Part shown: piece by piece, positions 9,643-18,590 of the stretch
Numbering within the stretch: the first letter of the stretch is position 1
How the letters are laid out: every line of letters starts with the position of its first letter
DNA from: JAMLHH01 sp037189845
Lineage (GTDB): Bacteria > Bacteroidota > Bacteroidia > Chitinophagales > JADIYW01
Length of the DNA stretch: 64,000 bases
Direction: 5' to 3'
Assembly: GCA_037189845.1 (NCBI GenBank)
Contig: JBBCIS010000007.1
Span: 111,926 to 175,925 of the forward strand
Notes under the pieces: generated by a model
The model's input: the letters and a program-made list of their open reading frames with translations, nothing else
Databases searched by the model: none
Told to the model about the DNA's origin: nothing
Position numbers and translations under genes: made by a program

Positions 9643-12351
9643 TTATTCTACAATCAGTTTGTTTATGGAAGAGCTATTGCCGATATCTATTTTCACGAAG
9701 TACATACCTGCATTCACTCTGGAAAGAGAAATGTCCTGATACTGATTTAGGGTAGTAGATTGATAAACGACTCTACCTGAAATATCTATCAGAGAAATAT
9801 ATGCTTTGCCACTTTCAGACCATTCTACACGAGTCGTATTTTTTGCAGGATTAGGATACATTTTTGAAGTAAATCTGTTTCCCTGTCTGATACCAGTCGG
9901 GACGATGACCTCCACCGTAGCAGTATTAGTAATGATCGGCTCATTGAAATCAAAATAGATTGCTGCTTTATTTTCAAAAACAGTTCCCTGTGGTAATCCT
10001 GCTTCCGGAACCAGAGAGAAAGTTACAAATCCTTGTGAACCGAGTGAATTTGTAGTACTGTCTGGCAATTGAATATTCTGAAAATCAAATCGGATGACTC
10101 CATTCTCTAAAGGCGCCCACGTCATAGCATGACTGGAATCTATGATATCAATAGAATTGGCAATCAATCCTGCCTGAATGGTATCCAGAATGTAAACAAA
10201 CGTTGCTGTATCATTTCCGGTATTCTGGAATCTGATAGTATAAATAAACTTTTCTGTAGAAGAATACTCAGGAAGAATCTGAGAAGGATATACCTGCTTA
10301 TCGTTCGGATCGTATGCACCTCTGATAGTATCAGACAAAACAAAAAGATTGTTTGCCGGATAAACATCGCCGTCTACCGGAGTAACTTTTGCAGTAAAAG
10401 TGTATAAATCTCCTAAAATATTACTGGTAGCGGGAAGTGTGGACGTAGTAGCAAAAGTTCTGGATTGTAATGGAATCAGAGAAATATTTTCCCAGATAAT
10501 ACTGTCAGCAGTAATTGTTGTTGCTACCGGATCAGATGATTGATATGTCCAGTCTGCAGGCTTTTGTACCGATAATCTTACGTTGTTTTCAGTAGTAGCA
10601 CCAAAGTTGGTTACTGTAAATCTCGCAGTATTATCAAATCCGGGCTTTGCCTTATTATTACTTCCTGCGACTTCCAGATCATTTGCATTTATGAGATGTA
10701 TCGGAAAATCTACTTCATAGACTTCTCCTATACCATAGTGTTCAAACTTGCCTTTTACAATGACATTATCAGCATAAAAAGTCTTGTTTAATAATGGGTG
10801 ATAATACTCTATTTTGTATTGAACTATCTCAAAAGGCTCTACTGTAACAGAATATCTTCCCTCACTATCAGTAACATAATTACCTTTGCTCGTTTGAATA
10901 ATTGCTCCGGCAACTGGTACATCTCCTTCATCAAATTGCCAGCCTCCAACTAAATTAAGAAATACTCTTCCTGTAAAAATATCGTTTCCAATGGATGCTC
11001 CACACGTATTTGTACAGAGGGGCAGCTCAGTTGAATGATAGATGTAGTCCGTTTCATTAGGGATACAGGTGACATTCGTATACTCAATGTTAAGTGTTTC
11101 GAGTGTTCTTGGTAATATTGGCAAACATTCCACATCTATATTTCCACTAAGATTCAGCACTTTCAAATTTGCGGGAAGAGATATATGGTCAGGGTTGTCG
11201 ATGAAAAAGCCGCAATCAGTAGCAATCAACTCTTCCAATGTTGCAGGCAGGGCAGGAAAAGATGAATATTGATTCATAGAAATATCTAGAGTCAGCAATC
11301 CATTATTGAAAGCCGGATAATCTTTGAGTCCGCTATTTTTCAATTCTATGTGTCTCAGGCTGGCAGGAAATGCGAATGTGCCTGAATAATAATAATTATC
11401 ATTGTATTTCAGTGTTTCCAGGCCGTTTGGCATTTCTCCGATCAATGATCCCATGGTCTGAAAATACTCGAGATGTTTTAGCGAAGACGGGAAATTAACT
11501 TTGTTGAACCATTCTGCATTTCTGATAATGAGCGTTTCCAATCCTTCATTAAAGACAAAATTACTTCTGTAGAAATTTTCATCTAAAGGACTATAATCTA
11601 AATCGGTAAGATATAGTCCGTCAAATGTCAGCTTTTTTAAAGTAGAAGGGAACCTGGGAAGAAGCGGTTCAGAATTTCCTTCTTCATAGAAATACCGTAA
11701 ATCAAAAATATTTAATTCAGTGAGTCCTTCATTCAAGTTGATTGTGTTCAATTCGCTTCCATTGCTTAATGTCAGTTTTCTAATGCTTCCCGGAAGAGTT
11801 CCAAGATGCAGGTAAAAACAGCTTGCCACGATTTCTTCTACAGAATTCGGCAGGTTAGTGGCATTGACACCAAAGTAATACATAGCGTCTCTGCCTCCGT
11901 CGATACTAATTTTTTTTACGGAAGCTGGTAATCCATCAATATTCACTTCCAGCAAATCATCAAAAATGTCAATATTTTCCAGATTGTTAGATCTGATACT
12001 AAGTTCCTGAAGCTGGCCAGGAAGTTCTGAACCGGATACTTCCAAATCAAGTTTGTTGATTTGTAGTGTCAAACTATTCAGTCCAGTCAGGAATTCAAGT
12101 CCATATAAATTGTTTGTATGTTTCTCAAATATTTCATCCTGAATATCAATTAATACATCATCATTTAATACAAGAGTACTGATAGATGTCAAATCCTCAC
12201 ACTCTGTGTCCAGTTCCCTGTCTTCGATGCATCCAGGAACAATTTCTTCCAGCTTTTTTGCCAGAAAGTAGTTTTCAATATAAACTGTTTCTGCCTGAAC
12301 AGAACCAATTAACGGGAATAAAAATAAAGTGAGTAGATGTTTTAATCTCAT
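9643..12351 (-). CDS. Leucine-rich surface protein with type A T9SS sorting domain (paralogue 2)
   Basis: 902 residues with the same order as the downstream paralogue: signal peptide ending GSVQA, leucine-rich segments (about 20-440), an SdrD B-like module (RVFLNLVGGWQFDEGDVPVA), a DUF11-like region with YDPNDKQVYP and NKAAIYFDFN, and a type A T9SS domain nearly identical to the neighbour's (MYPNPAKNTTRVEWSESGKA). The open frame runs 28 codons further, but that extension is encoded by a short tandem repeat and lacks signal-peptide character, while the ATG at 12351 gives a clean one. The C-terminal third is far more conserved between the two copies than the LRR part. Confidence 0.85.
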   Translation of the reverse strand: MRLKHLLTLFLFPLIGSVQAETVYIENYFLAKKLEEIVPGCIEDRELDTECEDLTSISTLVLNDDVLIDIQDEIFEKHTNNLYGLEFLTGLNSLTLQINKLDLEVSGSELPGQLQELSIRSNNLENIDIFDDLLEVNIDGLPASVKKISIDGGRDAMYYFGVNATNLPNSVEEIVASCFYLHLGTLPGSIRKLTLSNGSELNTINLNEGLTELNIFDLRYFYEEGNSEPLLPRFPSTLKKLTFDGLYLTDLDYSPLDENFYRSNFVFNEGLETLIIRNAEWFNKVNFPSSLKHLEYFQTMGSLIGEMPNGLETLKYNDNYYYSGTFAFPASLRHIELKNSGLKDYPAFNNGLLTLDISMNQYSSFPALPATLEELIATDCGFFIDNPDHISLPANLKVLNLSGNIDVECLPILPRTLETLNIEYTNVTCIPNETDYIYHSTELPLCTNTCGASIGNDIFTGRVFLNLVGGWQFDEGDVPVAGAIIQTSKGNYVTDSEGRYSVTVEPFEIVQYKIEYYHPLLNKTFYADNVIVKGKFEHYGIGEVYEVDFPIHLINANDLEVAGSNNKAKPGFDNTARFTVTNFGATTENNVRLSVQKPADWTYQSSDPVATTITADSIIWENISLIPLQSRTFATTSTLPATSNILGDLYTFTAKVTPVDGDVYPANNLFVLSDTIRGAYDPNDKQVYPSQILPEYSSTEKFIYTIRFQNTGNDTATFVYILDTIQAGLIANSIDIIDSSHAMTWAPLENGVIRFDFQNIQLPDSTTNSLGSQGFVTFSLVPEAGLPQGTVFENKAAIYFDFNEPIITNTATVEVIVPTGIRQGNRFTSKMYPNPAKNTTRVEWSESGKAYISLIDISGRVVYQSTTLNQYQDISLSRVNAGMYFVKIDIGNSSSINKLIVE

Positions 12352-12395
12352 AATACAAAGTTTGTTAGACTCTAAATATATGAAATTGATTTTAT

Positions 12396-12426
12396 TCAAA
12401 CAGGATAAATAAATCAAACAGGATAA
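12396..12426. repeat. 13-bp direct repeat in a divergent intergenic region
   Basis: TCAAACAGGATAA occurs at 12396-12408 and again at 12414-12426, 18 bases apart. It lies between the divergent starts at 12351 (minus) and 12477 (plus). It could be a regulator binding site or simply a local duplication. Confidence 0.5.
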
Positions 12427-12476
12427 GTCTGGCATATCGCTATGTTAGAAATTCTGGAATCACTACATTTATCTTC

Positions 12477-13712
12477 ATGGTTCTAAATTATCTCTGGGTA
12501 TTTTTCTTTCTCATCTCTTTTGTCGTAGCTGTGATCAAATTAATCATGGGAGACATGATGGTAATCACCAATATGGTCAACAGCACTTTTGAGATGTCGA
12601 AAACAGCCTTTGAGATTTCACTGGGGCTGACCGGCGTAATGACCTTATGGCTGGGACTCATGAAAGTAGGCGAAGCAGGAGGTGCTATCAGAGTTCTGAC
12701 CAGGTTGGTAGGACCTTTCTTTTCCAGGTTATTTCCTGAGATTCCCAGGCATCACCCGGCAATGGGAAGCATTCTGATGAATTTCAGTGCCAATATGCTG
12801 GGATTAGATAATGCAGCTACTCCTTTAGGATTAAAAGCAATGAAAGAATTGCAGGAGATTAATCCGCACAAAGAGAGGGCCAGTAATGCCATGCTGATGT
12901 TTCTGACTATCAATACTGCCGGACTCACGATTGTGCCTGTCAGCATTCTGGCTTTTCGTACACAGGCAGGAGCTGCTAATCCTACAGATATTTTTCTTCC
13001 GCTGATCATCGTTACCTATGGCACTCTTCTGATAGCAGTACTGACCTTAGCCATTATCCAGAAGATCAATATCTTTGATAAAGTCATCGTTGCTTATTTT
13101 ACCGGAATTATTGGGTTTATAGCGGGACTGGTTTATTTAGTCAAATCTCTTCCGGCAGAGCAAATGGAAAGGATTATCGGTGTAGCGGGCAATCTGATTA
13201 TTCTGACCATCATCATGTCATTCATAGCACTGGCATTTTTCAGAAAGGTCAATGTATATGAGTCTTTCATAGAAGGAGCCAAAGAAGGTTTTCAGGTTTC
13301 TATTACTATTATTCCATATCTGGTAGCTATGCTGGTAGCTATCGGATTGTTAAGAAGCTCAGGGTCATTAGATTTGATTACAGATTCTATAAAATATGGA
13401 GTTGCTGCTATTGGCTGGGATACATCTTTCGTAGAGGCAGTTCCGGTAGCTATTATGAAATCCTTCAGTGGCAGTGGTGCCAGAGGTTTAATGGTAGAGG
13501 TGATGAATACTTCCGGTGCTGATTCTTTTCCCGGCAAGCTCGCCTGTATCATGAACGGCGCATCTGATACGACATTCTATATTCTGGCATTGTATTTTGG
13601 ATCTGTGAGCATCAAAAATACCCGATATGCAGCCGGAATAGGATTGTTTGCAGATGTGGTGAGCACTATCATGGCAATATTGGTGGCATATCTGTTTTTC
13701 AGTGTGGTATAA
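12477..13712 (+). CDS. SpmA-SpmB-like fusion, nucleoside-recognition (Gate) membrane protein
   Basis: 411 residues, almost wholly hydrophobic with about nine to ten membrane spans. The N-terminal half resembles SpmA (TLWLGLMKVGEAGG, MNFSANMLGLDNAATPLGLK, LTINTAGLTIVPVS), the C-terminal half SpmB (ALAFFRKVNVYESFIEGAKE, PVAIMKSFSGSGARGL, LACIMNGASDTTFYILALYF). Both belong to the nucleoside-recognition/Gate family. In Bacillus the separate proteins affect spore core dehydration; here they are one polypeptide in a phylum that does not sporulate, so the role is unknown, probably transport. Integral inner-membrane location is predicted. Monocistronic by layout. Confidence 0.85.
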   Translation: MVLNYLWVFFFLISFVVAVIKLIMGDMMVITNMVNSTFEMSKTAFEISLGLTGVMTLWLGLMKVGEAGGAIRVLTRLVGPFFSRLFPEIPRHHPAMGSILMNFSANMLGLDNAATPLGLKAMKELQEINPHKERASNAMLMFLTINTAGLTIVPVSILAFRTQAGAANPTDIFLPLIIVTYGTLLIAVLTLAIIQKINIFDKVIVAYFTGIIGFIAGLVYLVKSLPAEQMERIIGVAGNLIILTIIMSFIALAFFRKVNVYESFIEGAKEGFQVSITIIPYLVAMLVAIGLLRSSGSLDLITDSIKYGVAAIGWDTSFVEAVPVAIMKSFSGSGARGLMVEVMNTSGADSFPGKLACIMNGASDTTFYILALYFGSVSIKNTRYAAGIGLFADVVSTIMAILVAYLFFSVV

Positions 13713-13809
13713 AAGTGATAAGTTTTGCCTGTAATTCATTATAATGTCAGCTGTATGGGCTTTGCTTCCAAATGTTCATATTAGCTGATTTATCTCCACA
13801 TTTTCCCAA

Positions 13810-13841
13810 TTGACATATTGCCACTTTTATCCCTAAATTTG
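13810..13841 (+). promoter_or_regulatory. Bacteroidota-type promoter of hflX
   Basis: TTG at 13810-13812 and TAAATTTG at 13834-13841, separated by 21 bases, fit the TTG / TAnnTTTG arrangement of the Bacteroidota primary sigma factor. The -7 box ends only 5 bases before the ATG at 13847, which predicts a leaderless or nearly leaderless transcript. Confidence 0.6.
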
Positions 13842-13846
13842 TATCA

Positions 13847-15028
13847 ATGTTTGAAACAAATCCCGAATTTGAAGAAAGAGCCATACTTGTGGCTGTCATG
13901 AGAGATAAAGAAACGGCTGCCAGAATTGATGAATATCTGGATGAGCTGGAATTTTTGGTATCTACTGCCGGAGCTAATACTTACAAGAGGTTTACTCAAA
14001 GACTCGATCATCCAGATACTAGGACATTTGTTGGTTCTGGAAAATTAGAGGAAATCAAGCAATATATAGAGTTTGCCGAAATTAATCTGGTTGTCTTTGA
14101 TGATGAGCTTTCTCCGGCACAGATCAGAAATCTGGAAGAAGAGCTAAAATGTAAAATCTTAGACAGAACAGCTTTGATTCTGGACATCTTTGCCCAAAGG
14201 GCTAAAACTGCACAGGCTAAAGCCCAGGTCGAACTTGCACAGATGCAATATCTTTTACCCAGGCTGAAAGGTCTCTGGACACACCTTGAAAGACAAAAAG
14301 GCGGGATTGGTATGCGTGGTCCGGGGGAGAAAGAAATCGAGACAGACCGGCGTGTAGCGAAAGATAAAATTGCTTTACTGAAAAAAGAGCTGGAAGCTCT
14401 GGACAAACAGGATCAGACCCGCAGGAAAACCCGGGGCGAGCTGATTCGTGTGGCACTGGTAGGATATACCAACGTAGGCAAATCTACCATCATGAACTTA
14501 TTGAGCAAATCAGACATATTGGCGGAAAATAAATTGTTTGCAACTCTCGATACTACCGTCCGGAAAGTAGTGATAGACAATGTTCCTTTTCTTTTATCTG
14601 ATACAGTAGGATTCATCAGAAAATTGCCACATAATCTGGTAGAAAGCTTCAAATCTACTCTGGATGAAGCCAAAGAATCAGATATCATTGTTCACGTGGT
14701 AGATGCCTCTCATGAACAATTTCAGGATCAGATCGCTGTAGTGAAGCAAACGTTGCTGGATCTCTCAGTTGTGAATATTCCGACACTGATGGTTTTCAAT
14801 AAAATGGATGCCTATCGCGAAAGGTATTTCGATCCGTTTCTACCCGAATCTGTAAAAAGTGACCTGGAAGAAGAGTTTAAAAAAAGCATGCGCAGCCAGT
14901 TCCAGTGTCCTTGTGAATTTATCTCAGCTACCAACAAAGAAAATATAGACCAGCTGAGAAATACAATGGTATTGATGGTACAGGATTCCTACCACAAGCG
15001 ATATCCGTACAAAACGCATTTTTATTGA
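13847..15028 (+). CDS. hflX: GTPase HflX
   Basis: 393 residues, slightly shorter than E. coli HflX. The N-terminal HflX domain (about 5-190) contains TRTFVGSGKLEEI, VFDDELSPAQIRNLEE, and the family hallmark GGIGMRGPGEKEIETDRR. The G domain (about 200-385) has G1 GYTNVGKST, G3 DTVGF, and G4 NKMD. HflX binds the 50S subunit and splits stalled or stressed ribosomes under heat or antibiotic stress; location cytoplasmic. It is transcribed alone. The promoter box lies so close to the ATG that the mRNA should have almost no leader. Confidence 0.96.
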   Translation: MFETNPEFEERAILVAVMRDKETAARIDEYLDELEFLVSTAGANTYKRFTQRLDHPDTRTFVGSGKLEEIKQYIEFAEINLVVFDDELSPAQIRNLEEELKCKILDRTALILDIFAQRAKTAQAKAQVELAQMQYLLPRLKGLWTHLERQKGGIGMRGPGEKEIETDRRVAKDKIALLKKELEALDKQDQTRRKTRGELIRVALVGYTNVGKSTIMNLLSKSDILAENKLFATLDTTVRKVVIDNVPFLLSDTVGFIRKLPHNLVESFKSTLDEAKESDIIVHVVDASHEQFQDQIAVVKQTLLDLSVVNIPTLMVFNKMDAYRERYFDPFLPESVKSDLEEEFKKSMRSQFQCPCEFISATNKENIDQLRNTMVLMVQDSYHKRYPYKTHFY

Positions 15029-15053
15029 TGTTGCTGAGTAAGGTGGCCCTGTT

Positions 15054-16538
15054 TTACAACTCAGGTCTTTTGTGTTTCCACGGCTGTACCTGCTCTAATT
15101 GAGATGCGAGCTGGAAGAGCGTAGCTTCATCTCCCATTTTAGCAGTAAACATTACACCCACAGGTAAACCACTTTTACTCCAGTGAAGTGGAACGCTCAT
15201 GGATGGCTGTCCCGTCATATTTGCTATGGGTGTGTAAGGAATGTATCCAAGCGTACGCTTTGCAATAGTATCTACTACACTTGTACCTTTCAGATAAGGA
15301 ACAAGACCGAGTTTGATAGCAATTTTCAAAATAAATTCTTCGACAGCATTGCTTTGTAAAGCTCCGTTTTTGATAGGAGTAGTCGCTAAAGAAGGGCACA
15401 ACCAAAGATCATAGGTCTGGTGAATCTGGCCAAATCTTCTGGAAATGGTATTCCATTGTTTACGGGCATAGGCAAAATCTCTTGCGGAGTAAGATCTTCC
15501 AAGAATATTCAGTAACCATGTTGTAATTTCTACCTCATCTTTCTGAATAGGTCTTCCTCTCATTTCCCCCAGAATATCCAGATCTGCTGCTACATCAGCC
15601 ATTAACATAAAAAATGTTTTGGTCAGCACAGCTTCTTCATAAGGGAGCGGGATCTCTTCCACCTGATGACCTGATGATGTCAAAAGTTTTACTGTGCTAT
15701 TGACCGCTTCAATACATTCAGGATCTACTTTCTGACTAAATGGATGTTGAGTGCTGAATGCAATTTTTAGCGGGCGGGGAGTATGTTGAATTTCTGAAAG
15801 AAATGATCTTTCCGGTGACTGAAAAATAAACGGATCTCCGGGTTGAGCTCCGATCAATGCATCCAGTAAGGCAGCACTATCTCTCACCGTTCTGGAAACA
15901 GCAAAAGATGATACTAATCCGCTCCATGCCTCCCCATTGCCGGGTCCTAGAGAAATTCTGCCCCGGCTGGGCTTGATACCAAAAAGTCCGCATGCTGAGG
16001 CTGGAATTCTGATAGAACCTCCGCCATCACCAGCACTGGCCATTGGAACAATACCTGCCGCTACTGCTGCTGCCGACCCGCCGCTACTTCCTCCTGCACT
16101 ATAATCTGTATTCCATGGATTTCTGGTAATTCCATTCGCTTTAGGTTCTGTAAAAGGAGTGATCCCGAATTCAGGAGTATTGGTTTTTCCAAAGATATTC
16201 AGTCCTATTGCTTTCATTTTCTGAACAGTAAAGCTGTCTTCTTTGGGAACATAGTGTTTCATCGCTTGTGAGCCATGTGTCATGGGTTCTCCTGCCAGCG
16301 CCAGCTCCAGATCTTTCATCAGGTAGGGCACTCCTGCCAGGATGTGCTGAGGCAAAGGCTGATGTGCTCTTTCACGCGCTTTCCCGTATATAGTATGGAT
16401 GATAGCATTGATTACAGGATTCACTGCTTCTGCTCTTGCAATAGCTGCTTCCAGCACTTCTGCCGGGGAGGCTTCTCCTTTTCGGATAAGCTCTGCCAGA
16501 CCAATGGCATCATATTGACTATAAGTACGGTAATCCAT
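15054..16538 (-). CDS. Amidase (amidase-signature family)
   Basis: 494 residues with the full amidase signature: Lys75 in MKDLELA, cis-Ser151 in SAGGSSGGSAAA, nucleophile Ser175 in GDGGGSIRIPAS. Family members hydrolyse amides, including GatA, fatty-acid amide hydrolases and 6-aminohexanoate-cyclic-dimer hydrolase-like enzymes. It is not beside gatB or gatC, so it is probably a catabolic amidase and not the tRNA amidotransferase subunit. Substrate is unknown. No signal peptide. It starts 10 bases after the stop of an M28 peptidase, so the two are likely cotranscribed and may both serve peptide or amide breakdown. Confidence 0.88.
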   Translation of the reverse strand: MDYRTYSQYDAIGLAELIRKGEASPAEVLEAAIARAEAVNPVINAIIHTIYGKARERAHQPLPQHILAGVPYLMKDLELALAGEPMTHGSQAMKHYVPKEDSFTVQKMKAIGLNIFGKTNTPEFGITPFTEPKANGITRNPWNTDYSAGGSSGGSAAAVAAGIVPMASAGDGGGSIRIPASACGLFGIKPSRGRISLGPGNGEAWSGLVSSFAVSRTVRDSAALLDALIGAQPGDPFIFQSPERSFLSEIQHTPRPLKIAFSTQHPFSQKVDPECIEAVNSTVKLLTSSGHQVEEIPLPYEEAVLTKTFFMLMADVAADLDILGEMRGRPIQKDEVEITTWLLNILGRSYSARDFAYARKQWNTISRRFGQIHQTYDLWLCPSLATTPIKNGALQSNAVEEFILKIAIKLGLVPYLKGTSVVDTIAKRTLGYIPYTPIANMTGQPSMSVPLHWSKSGLPVGVMFTAKMGDEATLFQLASQLEQVQPWKHKRPEL

Positions 16539-16548
16539 TTCTGAAATT

Positions 16549-17724
16549 TTAAGATTTAATTTGTTCTTCGTCCCAGTTTTTGATGAATTGAATCATTACC
16601 TTTTTCATGGCTTCCAATCCTTCCGGATCCAGATTGCTAAGATTATCCAGCCTGGTATGATAACATGGATCATACTTACCGGAATCCATACCGATTACTG
16701 TGATGGCCGGCAATCCTTGTATGGAAAATGCACTACCATCAGTAGCTCCTAAAGGCAATGCTTTTTTCTTGTATGTAACATCAGACTGCTGAAAAGCAGT
16801 TTCCATTTTTTGTATAAGATGCTCCGGATATTTTACGAATGTATTGATTTCCTGAGTGACGATAGTCAGCTGAGATTTTTCTTTAATTGTATCAAAATTA
16901 ATAAGTACAGCTTTTTCTCTCAAAAGCTCATCTTTGTGTTGTTTGGCATAAGCATAAGATCCTCTCAATGCAGGTTCTTCACTGCCAAAGCTGATAATTT
17001 TGATGCGGGTGTTCTGTAGCTTGTCTTTTGAAAATTCTTTTCCTAATTCTACGGCAAGTGCTACCGCTGACAAATTATCCAAAGCTCCGTCCACAACATC
17101 TTCCCCATGTTTGAAGAACATGGATAACGCTGCAGGAGAAATAGCGATAAAGATATAGTAAGGCCACATGATGGCTCCTTCAGGAGGCGCCAAATAGGTG
17201 TAAACCCAGAGTATGCCTAAGTATACAGGAAGCAATACATAGCCAAAGCCGGCAATAGTATTCAGTAAAACTCCGTACTGTTTGAAATGATACCACCATT
17301 GGAATTCATACACGCTATCTATGTGACCTGCTATCAACAAGGTAGATTTTACTTCTCCTTCAGGTTCTATCTTTCCTTCTACATTCCAGGAGGTTTGTTT
17401 GGGAAATAAAAAATCCAGTACGTGTCTGTATGTCAAAAAATGCCAGACAAAAAAGATAGCACCTATACCGGAAATGACTGCTGACAATAAAATTCTCTGG
17501 TGATAATTAGTGGACATCAGCCATAGGGCAAACCAAAAAATGATGCTGAAGATTTTAAGCGATTCAAAATGAGCTGAAAGAGGACTTTTAAACTCTTCTA
17601 TTTTGACCTGATCACAATATTCTTTTAAAACTTCCGCGGTGTATTCCTGGGCACCCTTTTCTTCAGGAGTCCCTCCTGCTCTTCCTCCGAATCTTTGAAT
17701 TACTTCAGAAATATACTGAATCAT
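16549..17724 (-). CDS. Membrane-anchored M28-family peptidase
   Basis: 391 residues. Metal-ligand motifs of M28 aminopeptidases are visible: HIDSVYEF (His-x-Asp), GALDNLSAVA (bridging Asp), GSEEPALRGS (catalytic Glu plus ligand Glu), KYDPCYHTRLDN (ligand His). Unlike a simple secreted M28 enzyme there are hydrophobic segments in the N-terminal half (about 60-115 and 150-205), the second pair interrupting the catalytic domain between the first His and the bridging Asp. It is therefore likely a membrane-bound zinc aminopeptidase. It is the first gene of a unit with the amidase. Confidence 0.82.
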   Translation of the reverse strand: MIQYISEVIQRFGGRAGGTPEEKGAQEYTAEVLKEYCDQVKIEEFKSPLSAHFESLKIFSIIFWFALWLMSTNYHQRILLSAVISGIGAIFFVWHFLTYRHVLDFLFPKQTSWNVEGKIEPEGEVKSTLLIAGHIDSVYEFQWWYHFKQYGVLLNTIAGFGYVLLPVYLGILWVYTYLAPPEGAIMWPYYIFIAISPAALSMFFKHGEDVVDGALDNLSAVALAVELGKEFSKDKLQNTRIKIISFGSEEPALRGSYAYAKQHKDELLREKAVLINFDTIKEKSQLTIVTQEINTFVKYPEHLIQKMETAFQQSDVTYKKKALPLGATDGSAFSIQGLPAITVIGMDSGKYDPCYHTRLDNLSNLDPEGLEAMKKVMIQFIKNWDEEQIKS

Positions 17725-17750
17725 CTTAGTTTAATTTGGTGTTAAATTAC

Positions 17751-17758
17751 CAAAATTA
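17751..17758 (-). promoter_or_regulatory. -7 box TAATTTTG upstream of the M28 peptidase
   Basis: Minus-strand TAATTTTG matches TAnnTTTG and lies 26 bases from the ATG at 17724. No convincing -33 TTG is seen. Confidence 0.4.
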
Positions 17759-17811
17759 GAATGAATTCTCACCAGGATGATTCAGAAAGTCTTACTCAGC
17801 ACAATATTTTG

Positions 17812-18459
17812 CTATCTCCGTGCATAGATATATTCTTCCAGCTGATGCACGCTGCTTGAAAATTTGAACATGTCATTGACTCTGTAATAGTTCTGCTTGT
17901 CTACACAATTGAGATATGCCTGTTTTGCAAATTCAATTCTGCTGTCTTCATATTCCAATACAGAAAGGACTTCTCTGATTTGATAGGTATCAAAATAATT
18001 ATTATAGAGTGCCTGGCGTGCAACTGATAATCTATCGGATTCAAATCTTTGATTTTTCAAGGTGTACATGAAATCTCTGAAATTGAAGCTTCTTGCATTG
18101 TAATCATTGTATCCGTAGATCGGTCTGGGTGCCGGCACATTCACCTGAATCACAGGTCTTGGCTGAACGATCGTGACAGGATGATTGTGATAATAATTAC
18201 TTCCATGGCCATTCCAATGATTATGCCCCTTCCCTTTATTGTGCCCGTTTCCATTCCATGAACCGTTATGGTTTCCTGAGTGGTTGTTGTGGCTCCAGTT
18301 TTGAGAACTATTCTGATGCCCGTTGTTCGGGTGAGATGCAGATGCAGATGATTGAGGAGCAGGTTTAGCCGGGGTAGCCTGAGGATAACTTCTCGGCTGA
18401 GCCAATAATGTTGTACTCATCAACAAACCCAATATTCCGATAGTAAAAATCTTTTTCAT
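17812..18459 (-). CDS. Secreted DUF4476 protein
   Basis: 215 residues. A signal peptide ends at TLLAQ. Residues about 22-95 are low complexity, rich in His, Asn, Gly and Ser (HNNHSGNHNGSWNGNGHNKG), possibly metal-binding. Residues about 125-215 are a DUF4476 domain (FRDFMYTLKNQRFESDRLSV, REVLSVLEYEDSRIEFAKQA), an alpha-helical domain common in Bacteroidota exported proteins and of unknown function. Predicted periplasmic or surface-exposed. The gene is transcribed away from the phosphoesterase at 18591, sharing a 131-base divergent intergenic region. Confidence 0.82.
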   Translation of the reverse strand: MKKIFTIGILGLLMSTTLLAQPRSYPQATPAKPAPQSSASASHPNNGHQNSSQNWSHNNHSGNHNGSWNGNGHNKGKGHNHWNGHGSNYYHNHPVTIVQPRPVIQVNVPAPRPIYGYNDYNARSFNFRDFMYTLKNQRFESDRLSVARQALYNNYFDTYQIREVLSVLEYEDSRIEFAKQAYLNCVDKQNYYRVNDMFKFSSSVHQLEEYIYARR

Positions 18460-18590
18460 GACTATATATTTGGATTGGTATAAACAATTGGTGTGCCATT
18501 TTATTTGTGATGAATATCACAACAGCATCCACAATGTTTTTGGGAATTGCATTCAATTGATTAAATTAAGTTTTTATAAGAACGTAAAGC

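Noticed and set aside
12352..12435. 28-codon extension of LRR paralogue 2
   Set aside because: It is encoded by a tandem repeat and disrupts the signal peptide that starts at the next ATG.
15054..16538. GatA subunit of the tRNA amidotransferase
   Set aside because: The amidase signature is complete, but no gatB or gatC is nearby and the neighbour is an M28 peptidase, so a general amidase is more likely.
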